Source: Gordonia otitidis NBRC 100426 (GTDB taxonomy: Bacteria > Actinomycetota > Actinomycetes > Mycobacteriales > Mycobacteriaceae). From it: a stretch of DNA of 48,282 bases. Under the pieces are notes generated by a model. It saw nothing but the letters and a program-made list of their open reading frames with translations. It had not been told where the DNA came from and made no database searches. A program made the translations under genes and the position numbers. Positions 27,447 to 38,534 of the stretch are shown piece by piece (position 1 is the first letter of the stretch; each line of letters begins with the position of its first letter). Location: the NCBI RefSeq assembly GCF_000248075.1, contig NZ_BAFB01000162.1, positions 1 to 48,282 of the forward strand. The letters run 5' to 3'.

Positions 27447-28727
27447 TCAGGCCGAGCGCTGTGCAACCGCGCTCGCCTGACCGCTGCCGAAGGTGACACC
27501 TTTGCGTTCGGAGCCCAGCGCAGTCAGCACGATCACCACGATCAGCACCGGCACGATGGTCACGGTCAGCGCGAACGGGTAACCGTGCGATGCCGCGAGC
27601 GTTTCCTGGATCGGGAGATTGAACGCGGCGAGACAGTTTCCGAGCTGGTAGGTCACTCCAGGATAGAAGCCACGTATCTCGTCGGGTGAGAGTTCTGTCA
27701 GATGTGCGGGGATGACCCCCCACGCGCCCTGAACCATCATCTGCATGAGAAACGACCCGAGAGCCAGGCTGCCCGCCGTCGTCGAATACGCGAACAGCGG
27801 CACAATCGGCAACGCCAGGAGCGCGCACGCGATGATGATCACCTTGCGGCCGTAGCGTTCCGACAACGCGCCCGCGATCAAACCCCCGATGATCGCGCCG
27901 ACGTTGTAGATCACGGCGATCCATGTCGCCTCGCTCGCCGCAAGGCCGGCCCCGTCGTCGTCGGTCGCCTTGAGGAAGGTCGGGTAGACGTCCTGGGTGC
28001 CGTGACTCATCCAGTTGAAGGCCGTCATCAGGGCGATCAGGTAGATGAAGCGACGCCAGATCGCCGGGTTCGACCAGATCTGCCGCGCCGTGGTCTGGGT
28101 GAGCTTGATCCGCTCGCGTGATGCCTCCCACGCTGCGGATTCCTTGACGCGTGCCCTGATGAGCAGGGCGATGAGTGCCGGGATGATGGAGAGCGCGAAC
28201 ATCCAGCGCCAGTTCAGCCCCCACCAGGTGTTCAGCAGAAGGAATGCCAGAGCAGCGCAGAGGTATCCCATCGAGTAGCCGCTCTGCAGGAAACCGGAGA
28301 AGAATCCGCGGCGCGATTCGGGGATCTTCTCCATGGCCAGTGCTGCGCCGAGGCCTCACTCGCCGCCCATCCCGATCCCGTAGAGCATGCGTAGCACCAT
28401 GAGGATCCAGAAGTTGGGCGCGAATGCGCACAGGAAGCCGATGAGGCTGTAGAACGCGACATTGGTCATCAGCGGTATGCGCCGACCGCGTTTGTCTGCC
28501 CAATACCCGAACAGGAAGGCGCCGACCGGGCGCATGATCAGGGTCATGGTGGTGATCAGCGCCATCCGCGCCAGCGGTACGTCGAAGTCCTTGGCGATGT
28601 CGGCGTAGATCAGCACGACGAGGAAATAGTCGAAGGCATCCATCGCCCAGCCGAGATAGGCCGCCGCGAAGGAGTTTCGTTGATCGGCGGTCAGCGGTTC
28701 GCGACGAGAGGTCGACGGTGCGCCCAT
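27447..28727 (-). pseudogene. MFS transporter (metabolite:H+ symporter) broken by an in-frame stop
   Basis: Residues 1-123 (28727-28359) and the segment 28355-27447 are in one frame, split by a single TGA at 28358-28356. Read through, the product is 426 residues with about 12 membrane helices. The stop falls in the conserved loop GIGMGGE-W-G of this carboxylate/metabolite symporter branch, where Trp (TGG) is expected; one base, + strand T28356 instead of C, explains it. Both halves keep clean coding sequence, so the loss is recent, or the base is a sequencing error. An ATG at 28334 could restart translation of the second half, but it would lack the first third. The 3' end meets the MetE-like gene 6 bp away. 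Confidence 0.85.
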
Positions 28728-28733
28728 GTCTTC

Positions 28734-28739
28734 ACGCTA
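28734..28739 (-). promoter_or_regulatory. -10 box of the broken MFS transporter gene
   Basis: TAGCGT on the minus strand lies 6 nt before ATG 28727, the leaderless arrangement. The promoter looks intact although the gene is interrupted. Confidence 0.45.
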
Positions 28740-28824
28740 AACCCTTCGCCAGGCGAAAAGTGGCCGTTCCCAACGGAAGTCCGGTTTGTCCGAGAGTTCC
28801 GGATCAGGCGGTCGCGCTCAGCGT

Positions 28825-29223
28825 TCAGGCGGGGTCGTCGCCGAACGAAGACAGCTTCGCGAGGGACCGTTTCGGCGCAACCTGGCGGTAACTGGCGTCG
28901 AGGAGTTCGGCCACCTCGTCCCAGTCGGACCCGTCGTCGAGAAGCAGCCCCAGCCAGCCGTAGGGACCGAGATAGGCGGGGAGGTAGAAACGGGGATCGT
29001 CGAGCAGAGCCTCCCGCTCGGACGCGTCGGGGATGAACAACAGTGACTGATCGTGGCGCTCACCGCCCTTGACGCTGCCCCCGTAGTTTCCGAACATCTT
29101 TCCGCAGCGGAACGTCGGACGCCCGTGGGCGACGACCTCGCTGGTGTCGGGGAGTGCGAGCGCGATCGAGCGCACCCGGATGAGGACCGGGTCGGCGTCG
29201 TCGAACACGATCGGGTGCGGCAT
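28825..29223 (-). CDS. MmcQ/YjbR family protein
   Basis: The 132-residue protein has the fold signature of MmcQ/YjbR proteins: ALALPDTSEVVAHGRPTFRCGKMFGNY, given here in two parts (ALALPDTSEVV and HGRPTFRCGKMF), and a C-terminal SYRQVAPKRSLAKL. The family resembles DNA-binding folds related to CyaY, but its function is unknown. ATG 29223 has TATCGT 7 nt upstream, so it probably starts leaderless. It is divergent from ligA with 67 bp between the starts. Confidence 0.82.
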   Translation of the reverse strand: MPHPIVFDDADPVLIRVRSIALALPDTSEVVAHGRPTFRCGKMFGNYGGSVKGGERHDQSLLFIPDASEREALLDDPRFYLPAYLGPYGWLGLLLDDGSDWDEVAELLDASYRQVAPKRSLAKLSSFGDDPA

Positions 29224-29230
29224 ATGGGTG

Positions 29231-29236
29231 ACGATA
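29231..29236 (-). promoter_or_regulatory. -10 box for the MmcQ/YjbR gene
   Basis: TATCGT on the minus strand ends exactly 7 nt before ATG 29223. It shares the 67-bp gap with the divergent ligA promoter. Confidence 0.5.
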
Positions 29237-29278
29237 GGGCACCGACACCGACCGGGCGGGCGTGTCGGTGGGCTTCGC

Positions 29279-32327
<3,049 letters not shown>

Positions 32328-32330
32328 ACA

Positions 32331-32358
32331 CAAATCCTACTTGAGAAACATACATTTG
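32331..32358. promoter_or_regulatory. Candidate LysR binding dyad between the divergent LysR and SDR genes
   Basis: An inverted pair CAAAT (32331-32335) and ATTTG (32354-32358), 18 bp apart, overlaps the LysR gene start and its -10, in a locally AT-rich stretch. A second ATTTG lies at 32370-32374 by the SDR promoter. It is an inference from position and composition. Confidence 0.35.
32334..32339 (-). promoter_or_regulatory. -10 box for the LysR gene (leaderless start)
   Basis: TAGGAT on the minus strand lies 6 nt before ATG 32327, overlapping the candidate dyad at 32331-32358, which fits autorepression. Confidence 0.45.
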
Positions 32359-32365
32359 GTTTCGA

Positions 32366-32394
32366 TTGAATTTGATTGTTGGTGTTCCTAACGT
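32366..32394 (+). promoter_or_regulatory. Sigma-A-type promoter of the SDR/SnoaL unit
   Basis: TTGAAT (32366-32371) and TAACGT (32389-32394) are 17 bp apart, the ideal spacing. A start near 32401 would leave a leader of about 85 nt with GGGAG before the SDR ATG. This is the best -35/-10 pair seen in the window. Confidence 0.6.
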
Positions 32395-32484
32395 CGACGG
32401 TGTTCGTCCGAGACCGACCGTGCGCGGCGCTGGCGGCCCGGGCGTCAGACGCAGGCAGGGATACGAAAAAGGACAGGGAGCCAC

Positions 32485-33267
32485 ATGACTCAGACACAGG
32501 ATCTGTCAGCGACCACCACCCGCAAGCTCGACGGCAAGAGTGCTGTCGTTGCGGCAGGTGCCAAAAATCTCGGTGGACTCGTCTCGCGCGACCTCGCTGC
32601 GCTCGGTGCGAACGTCGCAGTCCACTACAACAGCGACTCGAGCCGATCCGATGCCGAGAAGACCGCTGCCGCGGTGGAGGAGCAGGGCGGCAAGGCTGTC
32701 ATCGTGCAGGGCGATCTCACCGTGCCGGACAACGTGTCGGCGCTCTTCGACGCGGCTGTCGACGCGTTCGGTGGCGTCGACATCGCGGTGAACACCGTCG
32801 GCAGGGTACTACGCAAGCCGATCGTGGAAACCACTGAAGCGGAATACGATTCGATGTTCGACATCAATGCCAAGGCTGCCTACTTCTTCATTCAGCAGGC
32901 CGGCAAGCGGCTGAACGACAACGGTACGGTCATCAGCATCGTGACCTCGCTGCTTGCGGCCTACACCGACGGTTACTCGACATATGCGGGCGGAAAGGCT
33001 CCGGTCGAACACTTCACGCGGGCAGCGTCCAAGGAGTTCGCCGATCGCGGAATCTCGGTGAACAGCATCGGACCGGGGCCGATGGACACACCGTTCTTCT
33101 ACCCGCAGGAGACCCCCGAGCGCGTCGAATTCCACAAGTCGCAGGCCATGGGAAACCGGCTGACCGACATAGATGACATCGCACCGATCGTGACCTTCCT
33201 TGCGACAGAAGGACATTGGATCACCGGTCAGACGATCTTCGCCAACGGTGGATACACAACGCGGTGA
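32485..33267 (+). CDS. Short-chain dehydrogenase/reductase
   Basis: The 260-residue SDR has the cofactor-binding loop AAGAKNLGG (23-31, a variant of TGxxxGxG), Asn128 in FDINAKA, Ser155 in SIVTS, and the catalytic pair Tyr167/Lys171 in YSTYAGGK, so it should be an active NAD(P)H-dependent oxidoreductase. It is divergent from the LysR regulator and followed after 55 bp by a SnoaL-like gene, probably as one operon. The substrate is unknown, perhaps a polyketide-like or keto compound. GGGAG lies 9 nt before the ATG. Confidence 0.9.
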   Translation: MTQTQDLSATTTRKLDGKSAVVAAGAKNLGGLVSRDLAALGANVAVHYNSDSSRSDAEKTAAAVEEQGGKAVIVQGDLTVPDNVSALFDAAVDAFGGVDIAVNTVGRVLRKPIVETTEAEYDSMFDINAKAAYFFIQQAGKRLNDNGTVISIVTSLLAAYTDGYSTYAGGKAPVEHFTRAASKEFADRGISVNSIGPGPMDTPFFYPQETPERVEFHKSQAMGNRLTDIDDIAPIVTFLATEGHWITGQTIFANGGYTTR

Positions 33268-33322
33268 AGCGGATCATCGTGAAGTAAGCACACCGCCAAC
33301 CCGAAAGACATGAGGAGTTCAC

Positions 33323-33646
33323 ATGACCACGTCACTACCCGCTCCGGTCGCGGCCTCCATCGACGCGACGAATGCCGGTGACTTGCAGGCATTTCTCGAC
33401 GTCTTCACACCCGACGGTGCCGTCGACGACTGGGGTCGCGTCTTCACCGGACCTGCCGAGATCGCCGGATGGAGCGACAACGAGTTCATCGGCAAGAACG
33501 TGACGCTCGCGGTCACCGAGGCGACGACGACCGGCGCCGACACGGTCGTCATCGCAACGGTCGGCGGCGACGGCTTCAACGGACCGTCGACGTTCACCTA
33601 CACCGTCAGCGGAGACAAGTTGTCGCGCATGACGATTCGCGAGTAA
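33323..33646 (+). CDS. SnoaL/NTF2-like protein
   Basis: The 107-residue protein has the alpha-plus-beta cone pattern of NTF2-like proteins: ASIDATNAGDLQAFLDVFTPDGAVDDWG (in part IDATNAGDLQAFLDVF), a short helix and a beta-sheet tail. Members are small cyclases, isomerases or ligand-binding proteins, and no catalytic residues can be assigned confidently. GAGGAG lies 7 nt before ATG. It follows the SDR gene by 55 bp and is likely co-regulated by the LysR protein. Confidence 0.75.
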   Translation: MTTSLPAPVAASIDATNAGDLQAFLDVFTPDGAVDDWGRVFTGPAEIAGWSDNEFIGKNVTLAVTEATTTGADTVVIATVGGDGFNGPSTFTYTVSGDKLSRMTIRE

Positions 33647-33655
33647 CTAAGTCAC

Positions 33656-34168
33656 TCATTCCGCGGTGGCCGTCTCGAAGGCGGCCATCGCGGCGTCGTC
33701 GAACAGGACGAAACGGATGGTGGTGACCGCGGTGTCGGCGTCGCGGACGGTCCTCACCGCGATGCGGGCGCCGTCGTCCATGGGCCAGCCGTAGATGCCC
33801 GTCGAGATGGCGGGGAAGGCCACACTGTCCGCGCCGAGTCCGTCTGCGACACGGAGTGATTCGCGGTAACAGGAGGCGAGGAGCTCTGATCGGTCGGTCG
33901 ACCTCGAATACACCGGTCCGACCGTGTGTATCACCCACTGCGCGTCGAGGGCGCCCGCGGTCGTCGACACCGCGGCACCGGTGGGCAGGCCGTCGGCATA
34001 GCGAGTGGCGCGCAGCTCCCGGCACTCGGCAAGGATCGCCGGCCCACCCCTGCGGTGAATCGCGCCGTCGACACCCCCGCCGCCGAGAAGTGACGAATTC
34101 GCCGCGTTGACGATGGCGTCGACGCGCTGCGCGGTGATGTCACCGCGTACGAGCTCGATACAGGCCAT
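33656..34168 (-). CDS. Macrodomain protein (O-acetyl-ADP-ribose deacetylase type)
   Basis: The 170-residue protein has the macrodomain signature of the YmdB group: DAIVNAANSSLLGGGGVDGA followed by IHRRGG, and FPAISTGIYGWP, which form the ADP-ribose pocket. It likely removes acetyl or ADP-ribosyl groups in the cytoplasm. ATG 34168 has TAGCGT 6 nt upstream, so it is probably leaderless. It faces the SnoaL gene tail to tail, 9 bp apart. It stands alone; no partner toxin or ADP-ribosyltransferase is seen nearby. Confidence 0.92.
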   Translation of the reverse strand: MACIELVRGDITAQRVDAIVNAANSSLLGGGGVDGAIHRRGGPAILAECRELRATRYADGLPTGAAVSTTAGALDAQWVIHTVGPVYSRSTDRSELLASCYRESLRVADGLGADSVAFPAISTGIYGWPMDDGARIAVRTVRDADTAVTTIRFVLFDDAAMAAFETATAE

Positions 34169-34174
34169 GCCTGC

Positions 34175-34180
34175 ACGCTA
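34175..34180 (-). promoter_or_regulatory. -10 box for the macrodomain gene
   Basis: TAGCGT on the minus strand lies 6 nt before ATG 34168, consistent with a leaderless transcript. Confidence 0.45.
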
Positions 34181-34258
34181 CGCCGGTATGCCCTGCGCGC
34201 ACAGAGTCCTGCGCATACTCCGCATATCCGTTGCGGCGCAGGGAGTCTCGATGTAGCT

Positions 34259-34927
34259 CTAGGATTCTGCGCGGAGCACGGTGCTCACAATGCCCGAGAG
34301 ATAGCCCAGCCGCGCGATCTCCGACGGTCGGAAGTCCGGGCCGCCGATCCGGCCGAGCAGCACAGCCTTCCGGCCGTCGCCGAGGGGCGCTGCGGCCAAC
34401 CGCGTGTCCATGTCCTGCCACGCACCCGGTACCCAGTCGGCATCCGGAGCGAACTGAGCGGCCTCCTGCAGCGGCAACCAGTCGGCGCTGGTCAGCGGCG
34501 TCTCGGGCGCACCAGAACTTCCGTAGAGCTGCAGCACCCCGCTCGCCGCCCGCGTGACGACCATCGCCCACGACACCCGCAGCACGCGCGGCGCGTTGTC
34601 GACGAGTACCTGGAGCCGGTCGTGGTCGGCGGTCGCCACCTGGTCGACGAGTTCGAGTTCGCGGTGGGTGTCGAGCAATCCGCTGTAGGGGCGGATGGAG
34701 TCGACGCGCACGCCCGTCACCTTTTCGGCGGCGGTGATGAGTGCGTCGGGGAGCGATCCGGGCGCGGTGTCGACCACGAGGTCGTCGACCGCATAACCGT
34801 CACCGCGTTCGACGACTTCGAGGGACAGGATGTCGGCGCCCACGGACCCGAGCTGCACGGCGAGCAGTCCGAGGCTGCCGGGGCGGTCCTCGAGGTACAC
34901 GCGCAGCAGGTAAGACACGTGCGACAT
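34259..34927 (-). CDS. ACT-domain protein
   Basis: The 222-residue protein opens with an ACT-like domain: SYLLRVYLEDRPGSLGLLAVQL and GADILSLEVVERGDGYAVDD (each given in part), which typically binds amino acids. The rest is a soluble GAF-like or unrecognised region. Start ATG 34927 is chosen because the ACT domain begins directly there; the frame is open further upstream without coding character. It corresponds in position to Rv3013, between ligA and gatC. Its ligand and partner are unknown. It is divergent from the membrane protein at 34985. Confidence 0.78.
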   Translation of the reverse strand: MSHVSYLLRVYLEDRPGSLGLLAVQLGSVGADILSLEVVERGDGYAVDDLVVDTAPGSLPDALITAAEKVTGVRVDSIRPYSGLLDTHRELELVDQVATADHDRLQVLVDNAPRVLRVSWAMVVTRAASGVLQLYGSSGAPETPLTSADWLPLQEAAQFAPDADWVPGAWQDMDTRLAAAPLGDGRKAVLLGRIGGPDFRPSEIARLGYLSGIVSTVLRAES

Positions 34928-34984
34928 TGTCGCACCGTGACAGCGGGCGTGCTCGGATGGCACCGGCCGCGCACTGGATCCACG

Positions 34985-35578
34985 ATGGAGTACATGGTTT
35001 CCGCCCCTGATCACACGCACGACGACGAGCCTGCGACCCACGTCACCACATCGGTCGCCCGGCGCATCGAATCCGGCCGTGAGCACGACTTCGTCACCTG
35101 GACAGACGCGGGTATCGCGTTGGCCCGTACGTTTCCCGGATTTCTCGGTGGTGGCTGGCTGCGCTCGAGCACCAAACCCGACGAGTACTACGTCGTGTAC
35201 CGCTTCGTCGACGACGCCGCGCTCGACGATTGGAACTCGTCACCGGTGCGCAGGGCATGGCTGTCCCGTGGTGAGGGCGTGGCCGTCGATTACGCGACTC
35301 ATCGGCTCTCCGGCATCGAGGGGTGGTTCGAGCCGCAGTCGACCCTCACGAACGCGGTCCGGGTGATGGGTGCCCCACCGCCGCGATGGAAGCAGGCGAT
35401 CACCATCTGGCTCGGCTTCTTTCCGCTGTCGTTGCTGATCAACTTCCTGGTGATCCCGCATCTCGGTGCTCTGCCGCTGGTGGTGAAGACCCTGATCGCC
35501 ACACTCATCAACACGCCGATCATGGTCTATCTCGTGCTGCCGTGGATCACGCAACGACTCAAGCGGTGGCTCCACTGA
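34985..35578 (+). CDS. Antibiotic-biosynthesis-monooxygenase-like membrane protein
   Basis: The 197-residue protein has an N-terminal ABM/dimeric-ferredoxin-fold domain (HVTTSVARRIESGREHDF, then FLGGGWLRSSTKPDEYYVVYRF) and a C-terminal hydrophobic part with two likely membrane helices (ITIWLGFFPLSLLINFLVI and TLINTPIMVYLVLPW). Proteins of this fused type are common but uncharacterised. ATG 34985 and ATG 34994 are both possible starts. It is divergent from the ACT gene by 57 bp and precedes gatC by 99 bp. Confidence 0.75.
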   Translation: MEYMVSAPDHTHDDEPATHVTTSVARRIESGREHDFVTWTDAGIALARTFPGFLGGGWLRSSTKPDEYYVVYRFVDDAALDDWNSSPVRRAWLSRGEGVAVDYATHRLSGIEGWFEPQSTLTNAVRVMGAPPPRWKQAITIWLGFFPLSLLINFLVIPHLGALPLVVKTLIATLINTPIMVYLVLPWITQRLKRWLH

Positions 35579-35600
35579 GGAACGCGCGGTGGCAGTCGCC

Positions 35601-35606
35601 TAGTCT
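35601..35606 (+). promoter_or_regulatory. Candidate -10 box for gatC-gatA
   Basis: TAGTCT lies 77 nt before gatC and would leave a leader of about 65 nt, in the 99-bp gap after the membrane protein gene. No good -35 is visible. Confidence 0.3.
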
Positions 35607-35677
35607 TGATGGGGTTGCCGGTGGGCGCTCGGACGAGCAACCGCACCCGCAGGTGAGGAAGGACGTGATCTCTTCAA

Positions 35678-36007
35678 ATGTCTGACGGATCTGGGTCACA
35701 GGACGCAGGGTCGGCCATCTCGCGCGAACAGGTCGCGCACCTGGCGCGGCTGTCACGGCTGGCGTTGAGCGACGACGAGCTCGATCTCTATGCGCAGCAG
35801 CTCGATTCGATCCTGACGCATGTCGCGCAGGTCTCCGAGGTCGCAGCAGACGACGTCCCGCCGACCGCACATCCCGCCGCTCTGGCCAATGTCCTGCGTG
35901 AGGACGTGGTCAAGCCCGGCCTGACCACCGAGCAGGCGCTCTCCGGTGCGCCTGCCGTCGAGCAGGACCGATTCGCCGTCCCGCAGATCCTCGGGGAGGA
36001 ACAGTGA
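35678..36007 (+). CDS. gatC: Aspartyl/glutamyl-tRNA amidotransferase subunit C
   Basis: The 109-residue protein matches Gat[38 protein letters not shown] (in part), and the conserved [10 protein letters not shown] near the C-terminus. It wraps around GatA and GatB and stabilises the amidotransferase, which converts Glu-tRNA(Gln) and Asp-tRNA(Asn) to the correct forms. It overlaps gatA by 4 bp (GTGA). The ribosome site is poor: AGGAAGGA lies about 18 nt before ATG. Position matches Rv3012c. Confidence 0.95.
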   Translation: MSDGSGSQDAGSAISREQVAHLARLSRLALSDDELDLYAQQLDSILTHVAQVSEVAADDVPPTAHPAALANVLREDVVKPGLTTEQALSGAPAVEQDRFAVPQILGEEQ

Positions 36008-37503
36008 GTACCCAGACACCTGCCACCCGAGCGGCGGGCGACATCACAGGACTGTCGGCCGCGGAACTCGGCGAGAAGATCGCCGCACGCGAACTGTCGT
36101 CAGTCGAGGTCACCCAGGCGCACCTCGACCGTATCGCCGAGATCGACGATCAACTCGGCGCATTTCTCCACGTCAGCGGGTCCGAGGCGCTCGTCGCCGC
36201 GAAAGCCGCCGACGACGCGGTCGCCGCGGGCGAGGCGTCGTCACCGTTGACGGGAGTCCCGTTGGCGCTCAAGGACGTGTTCACCACGACCGACGCGCCG
36301 ACCACCTGCGGGTCCAAGATCCTGGAGGGTTGGGTACCCCCGTACGACGCGACGGTCACCGCGCGGCTTCGCGCCGCGGGCATTCCGATTCTCGGTAAGA
36401 CCAACATGGACGAGTTCGCCATGGGCAGTTCCACCGAGAACTCCGCCTATCAGGTGACGCGCAACCCCTGGGACACCTCGCGCATCCCGGGAGGTTCAGG
36501 CGGTGGCAGCGCCGCAGCGCTCGCGTCGTACCAGGCGCCGCTGGCCATCGGCACCGACACCGGCGGCTCGATCCGCCAGCCTGCCGCAGTCACCGCGACA
36601 GTGGGCGTCAAGCCGACCTACGGCACGGTGTCCCGATACGGACTCGTCGCCTGCGCGTCGTCGCTGGATCAGGGCGGCCCGTGCGGTCGAACCGTGCTCG
36701 ACACCGCGCTGCTGCACGAGGTGATCGCCGGCCACGATCCGCGCGATTCCACCTCGATCGACGTCGCGGTCCCCGATGTCGTCGGCGCTGCCCGTGCGGG
36801 AGCGTCCGGAGACCTGTCCGGTGTGCGCGTCGGCGTCGTGACCGAACTGCAGGGTGCGGGCTACCAGCCGGGCGTCCTGGAGTCATTCGAGCGGGCCGTT
36901 GCAACTCTGACCGACCGCGGCGCCGAAGTGGTGGAGGTGTCGTGCCCGCACTTCACCTATGCGCTCGGCGCCTACTACCTGATCCTGCCGAGTGAGGTGT
37001 CGTCAAACCTCGCCCGCTTCGACGGGATGCGGTACGGGCTGCGCGTCGGTGACGACGGCAAGCACAGCGCAGAAGAAGTGATGGCGTTGACGCGCGAGGC
37101 CGGATTCGGTCCAGAAGTCAAGCGACGCATCATGATCGGTACCTACGCACTGTCATCGGGTTACTACGATGCCTACTATGGTCAGGCCCAGAAGGTGCGC
37201 ACGCTGATCGCCCGCGACTTCACCGCCGCCTTCGAGAACGTCGACGTCCTCGTGTCTCCCACGACGCCGACCACGGCATTCCCCATCGGTGACAAGGTCG
37301 ACGACCCGCTGAGCATGTACCTGTTCGACCTGTGCACACTTCCGGTCAACCTCGCGGGTGTGGGGGCGATGTCGGTGCCGTCCGGACTGTCGGGTGACGA
37401 CGGGCTGCCGGTCGGGTTGCAGATCATGGCTCCGGCACTCGCCGATGACCGGCTCTATCGCGTGGGCGCGGCGTACGAGGCGGCGCGCGGCCCGATCGTC
37501 TGA
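36004..37503 (+). CDS. gatA: Aspartyl/glutamyl-tRNA amidotransferase subunit A
   Basis: The 499-residue amidase has the full Ser-Ser-Lys triad: Lys90 in PLALKDVF, Ser165 in PGGSGGGS, and the nucleophile Ser189 in [12 protein letters not shown]. The spacing (75 and 24 residues) equals that of characterised GatA enzymes. It releases ammonia from glutamine for transfer to the misacylated tRNA. GTG 36004 overlaps the gatC stop by 4 bp. gatB is separated from gatCA by about 6.4 kb carrying other genes (37569-43881), as in M. tuberculosis where pfkA intervenes, but with more insertions here. Confidence 0.97.
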   Translation: MSTQTPATRAAGDITGLSAAELGEKIAARELSSVEVTQAHLDRIAEIDDQLGAFLHVSGSEALVAAKAADDAVAAGEASSPLTGVPLALKDVFTTTDAPTTCGSKILEGWVPPYDATVTARLRAAGIPILGKTNMDEFAMGSSTENSAYQVTRNPWDTSRIPGGSGGGSAAALASYQAPLAIGTDTGGSIRQPAAVTATVGVKPTYGTVSRYGLVACASSLDQGGPCGRTVLDTALLHEVIAGHDPRDSTSIDVAVPDVVGAARAGASGDLSGVRVGVVTELQGAGYQPGVLESFERAVATLTDRGAEVVEVSCPHFTYALGAYYLILPSEVSSNLARFDGMRYGLRVGDDGKHSAEEVMALTREAGFGPEVKRRIMIGTYALSSGYYDAYYGQAQKVRTLIARDFTAAFENVDVLVSPTTPTTAFPIGDKVDDPLSMYLFDLCTLPVNLAGVGAMSVPSGLSGDDGLPVGLQIMAPALADDRLYRVGAAYEAARGPIV

Positions 37504-37568
37504 TCGAGACGGCACACGACCGAGTGGTGACGGCGTGACGATGGCCCGGGGACGGTGACGATTCAGCG

Positions 37569-38534
37569 ATGTTGCACCTGCGCGTCGTGTCGCCGACCGC
37601 GCTGACCGATGAGGTCGAGGCGATCATCGCGAACGAACCGACGGCGATCGGCCTCGTTGTGCTGCGCGGGGTCGCGACGCGACCGGCCGGCGACGTCGTC
37701 GAGGCCGACATCCCGCGTGAGGTGGCCAACGACCTCGTCGACCGTCTTCGCGCGACGGGTGTGCATCACGACGGCACGATTCACATCGACACGGTCGCCA
37801 CATGGCTGTCGCGGTCGGGCTTCGATGCCGAGCTCGAGGCTCCCGGCAGCAGCGCCGACGCGGTGGTCTGGTCGGAGGTCGCCCAGCGCTCGTACGACGA
37901 GTCGGAGCTGAACTGGACCTACCTCACGTTCATGACGCTCGCGACAGTGCTCGCGGCGATCGCGATCGTCCTCGACTCCCAGATCCTCGTCATCGGGGCG
38001 ATGGTTCTCGGTCCCGAGTTCGGACCTGTGGCGGCTCTGGGGGTTGCGCTCGTGCTGCGACGCTGGGTGCTGCTCGCCCTCGCGACGCGGACGTTGATCC
38101 TTGGTTTCGTGGCGGCGATCGCGATCACGGCCGTTCTTGCGCTGGTCGTGCGACTGCTCGGGTGGGTCACGGTTGACGAACTACGCTCGCCGCATCCGAA
38201 TGTGGCGTTCATCGCGAGCCCCGACCGGTGGTCGTTCATCGTCGCACTCGTCGCCGGAGCGGCGGGCGTCATCTCCGTCACCTCGTCGAAACTGGGTGGA
38301 CTGACGGGTGTGTTCATCTCCGTGACCACGGTCCCCGCGGCAGGAAACATCGCTCTGGGCACGGCGTTCGGGCTCAGCGCCACGGTGTGGGGCAGTGCCG
38401 AGCAACTCGTCGTGAATCTCATCGGTATGGCCCTCGCCGGATGGCTGACCCTGCTGTTCCAACAGGCGGTGTGGTCACGGATACGCATTCGGCGGGCGCA
38501 TTCGCTGCTGAGGCGTCGACGTCGCATGATGTGA
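37569..38534 (+). CDS. DUF389 membrane protein
   Basis: The 321-residue protein has a soluble N-terminus (1-110, LHLRVVSPTALTDEVEAII) followed by several membrane helices with the conserved DSQILVIGAMVLGPEFGPVA, TSSKLGGLTGVFISVTTVPA and WGSAEQLVVNLIGMA motifs that define DUF389 proteins. Function is not established. It follows gatA by 65 bp on the same strand. Its last 116 bp overlap the 3' end of the opposite-strand hydrolase gene. The C-terminus is an arginine-rich tail. Confidence 0.88.
   Translation: MLHLRVVSPTALTDEVEAIIANEPTAIGLVVLRGVATRPAGDVVEADIPREVANDLVDRLRATGVHHDGTIHIDTVATWLSRSGFDAELEAPGSSADAVVWSEVAQRSYDESELNWTYLTFMTLATVLAAIAIVLDSQILVIGAMVLGPEFGPVAALGVALVLRRWVLLALATRTLILGFVAAIAITAVLALVVRLLGWVTVDELRSPHPNVAFIASPDRWSFIVALVAGAAGVISVTSSKLGGLTGVFISVTTVPAAGNIALGTAFGLSATVWGSAEQLVVNLIGMALAGWLTLLFQQAVWSRIRIRRAHSLLRRRRRMM

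Noticed and set aside
28356..28358. Selenocysteine codon at the in-frame TGA
   Set aside because: The expected residue is Trp in a membrane transporter loop, no redox role is expected there, and no SECIS-like hairpin was noticed nearby.
33663..33691. Terminator hairpin at the end of the SnoaL and macrodomain genes
   Set aside because: The arms need a G-T pair and lie within the macrodomain coding region; there is no T-run.
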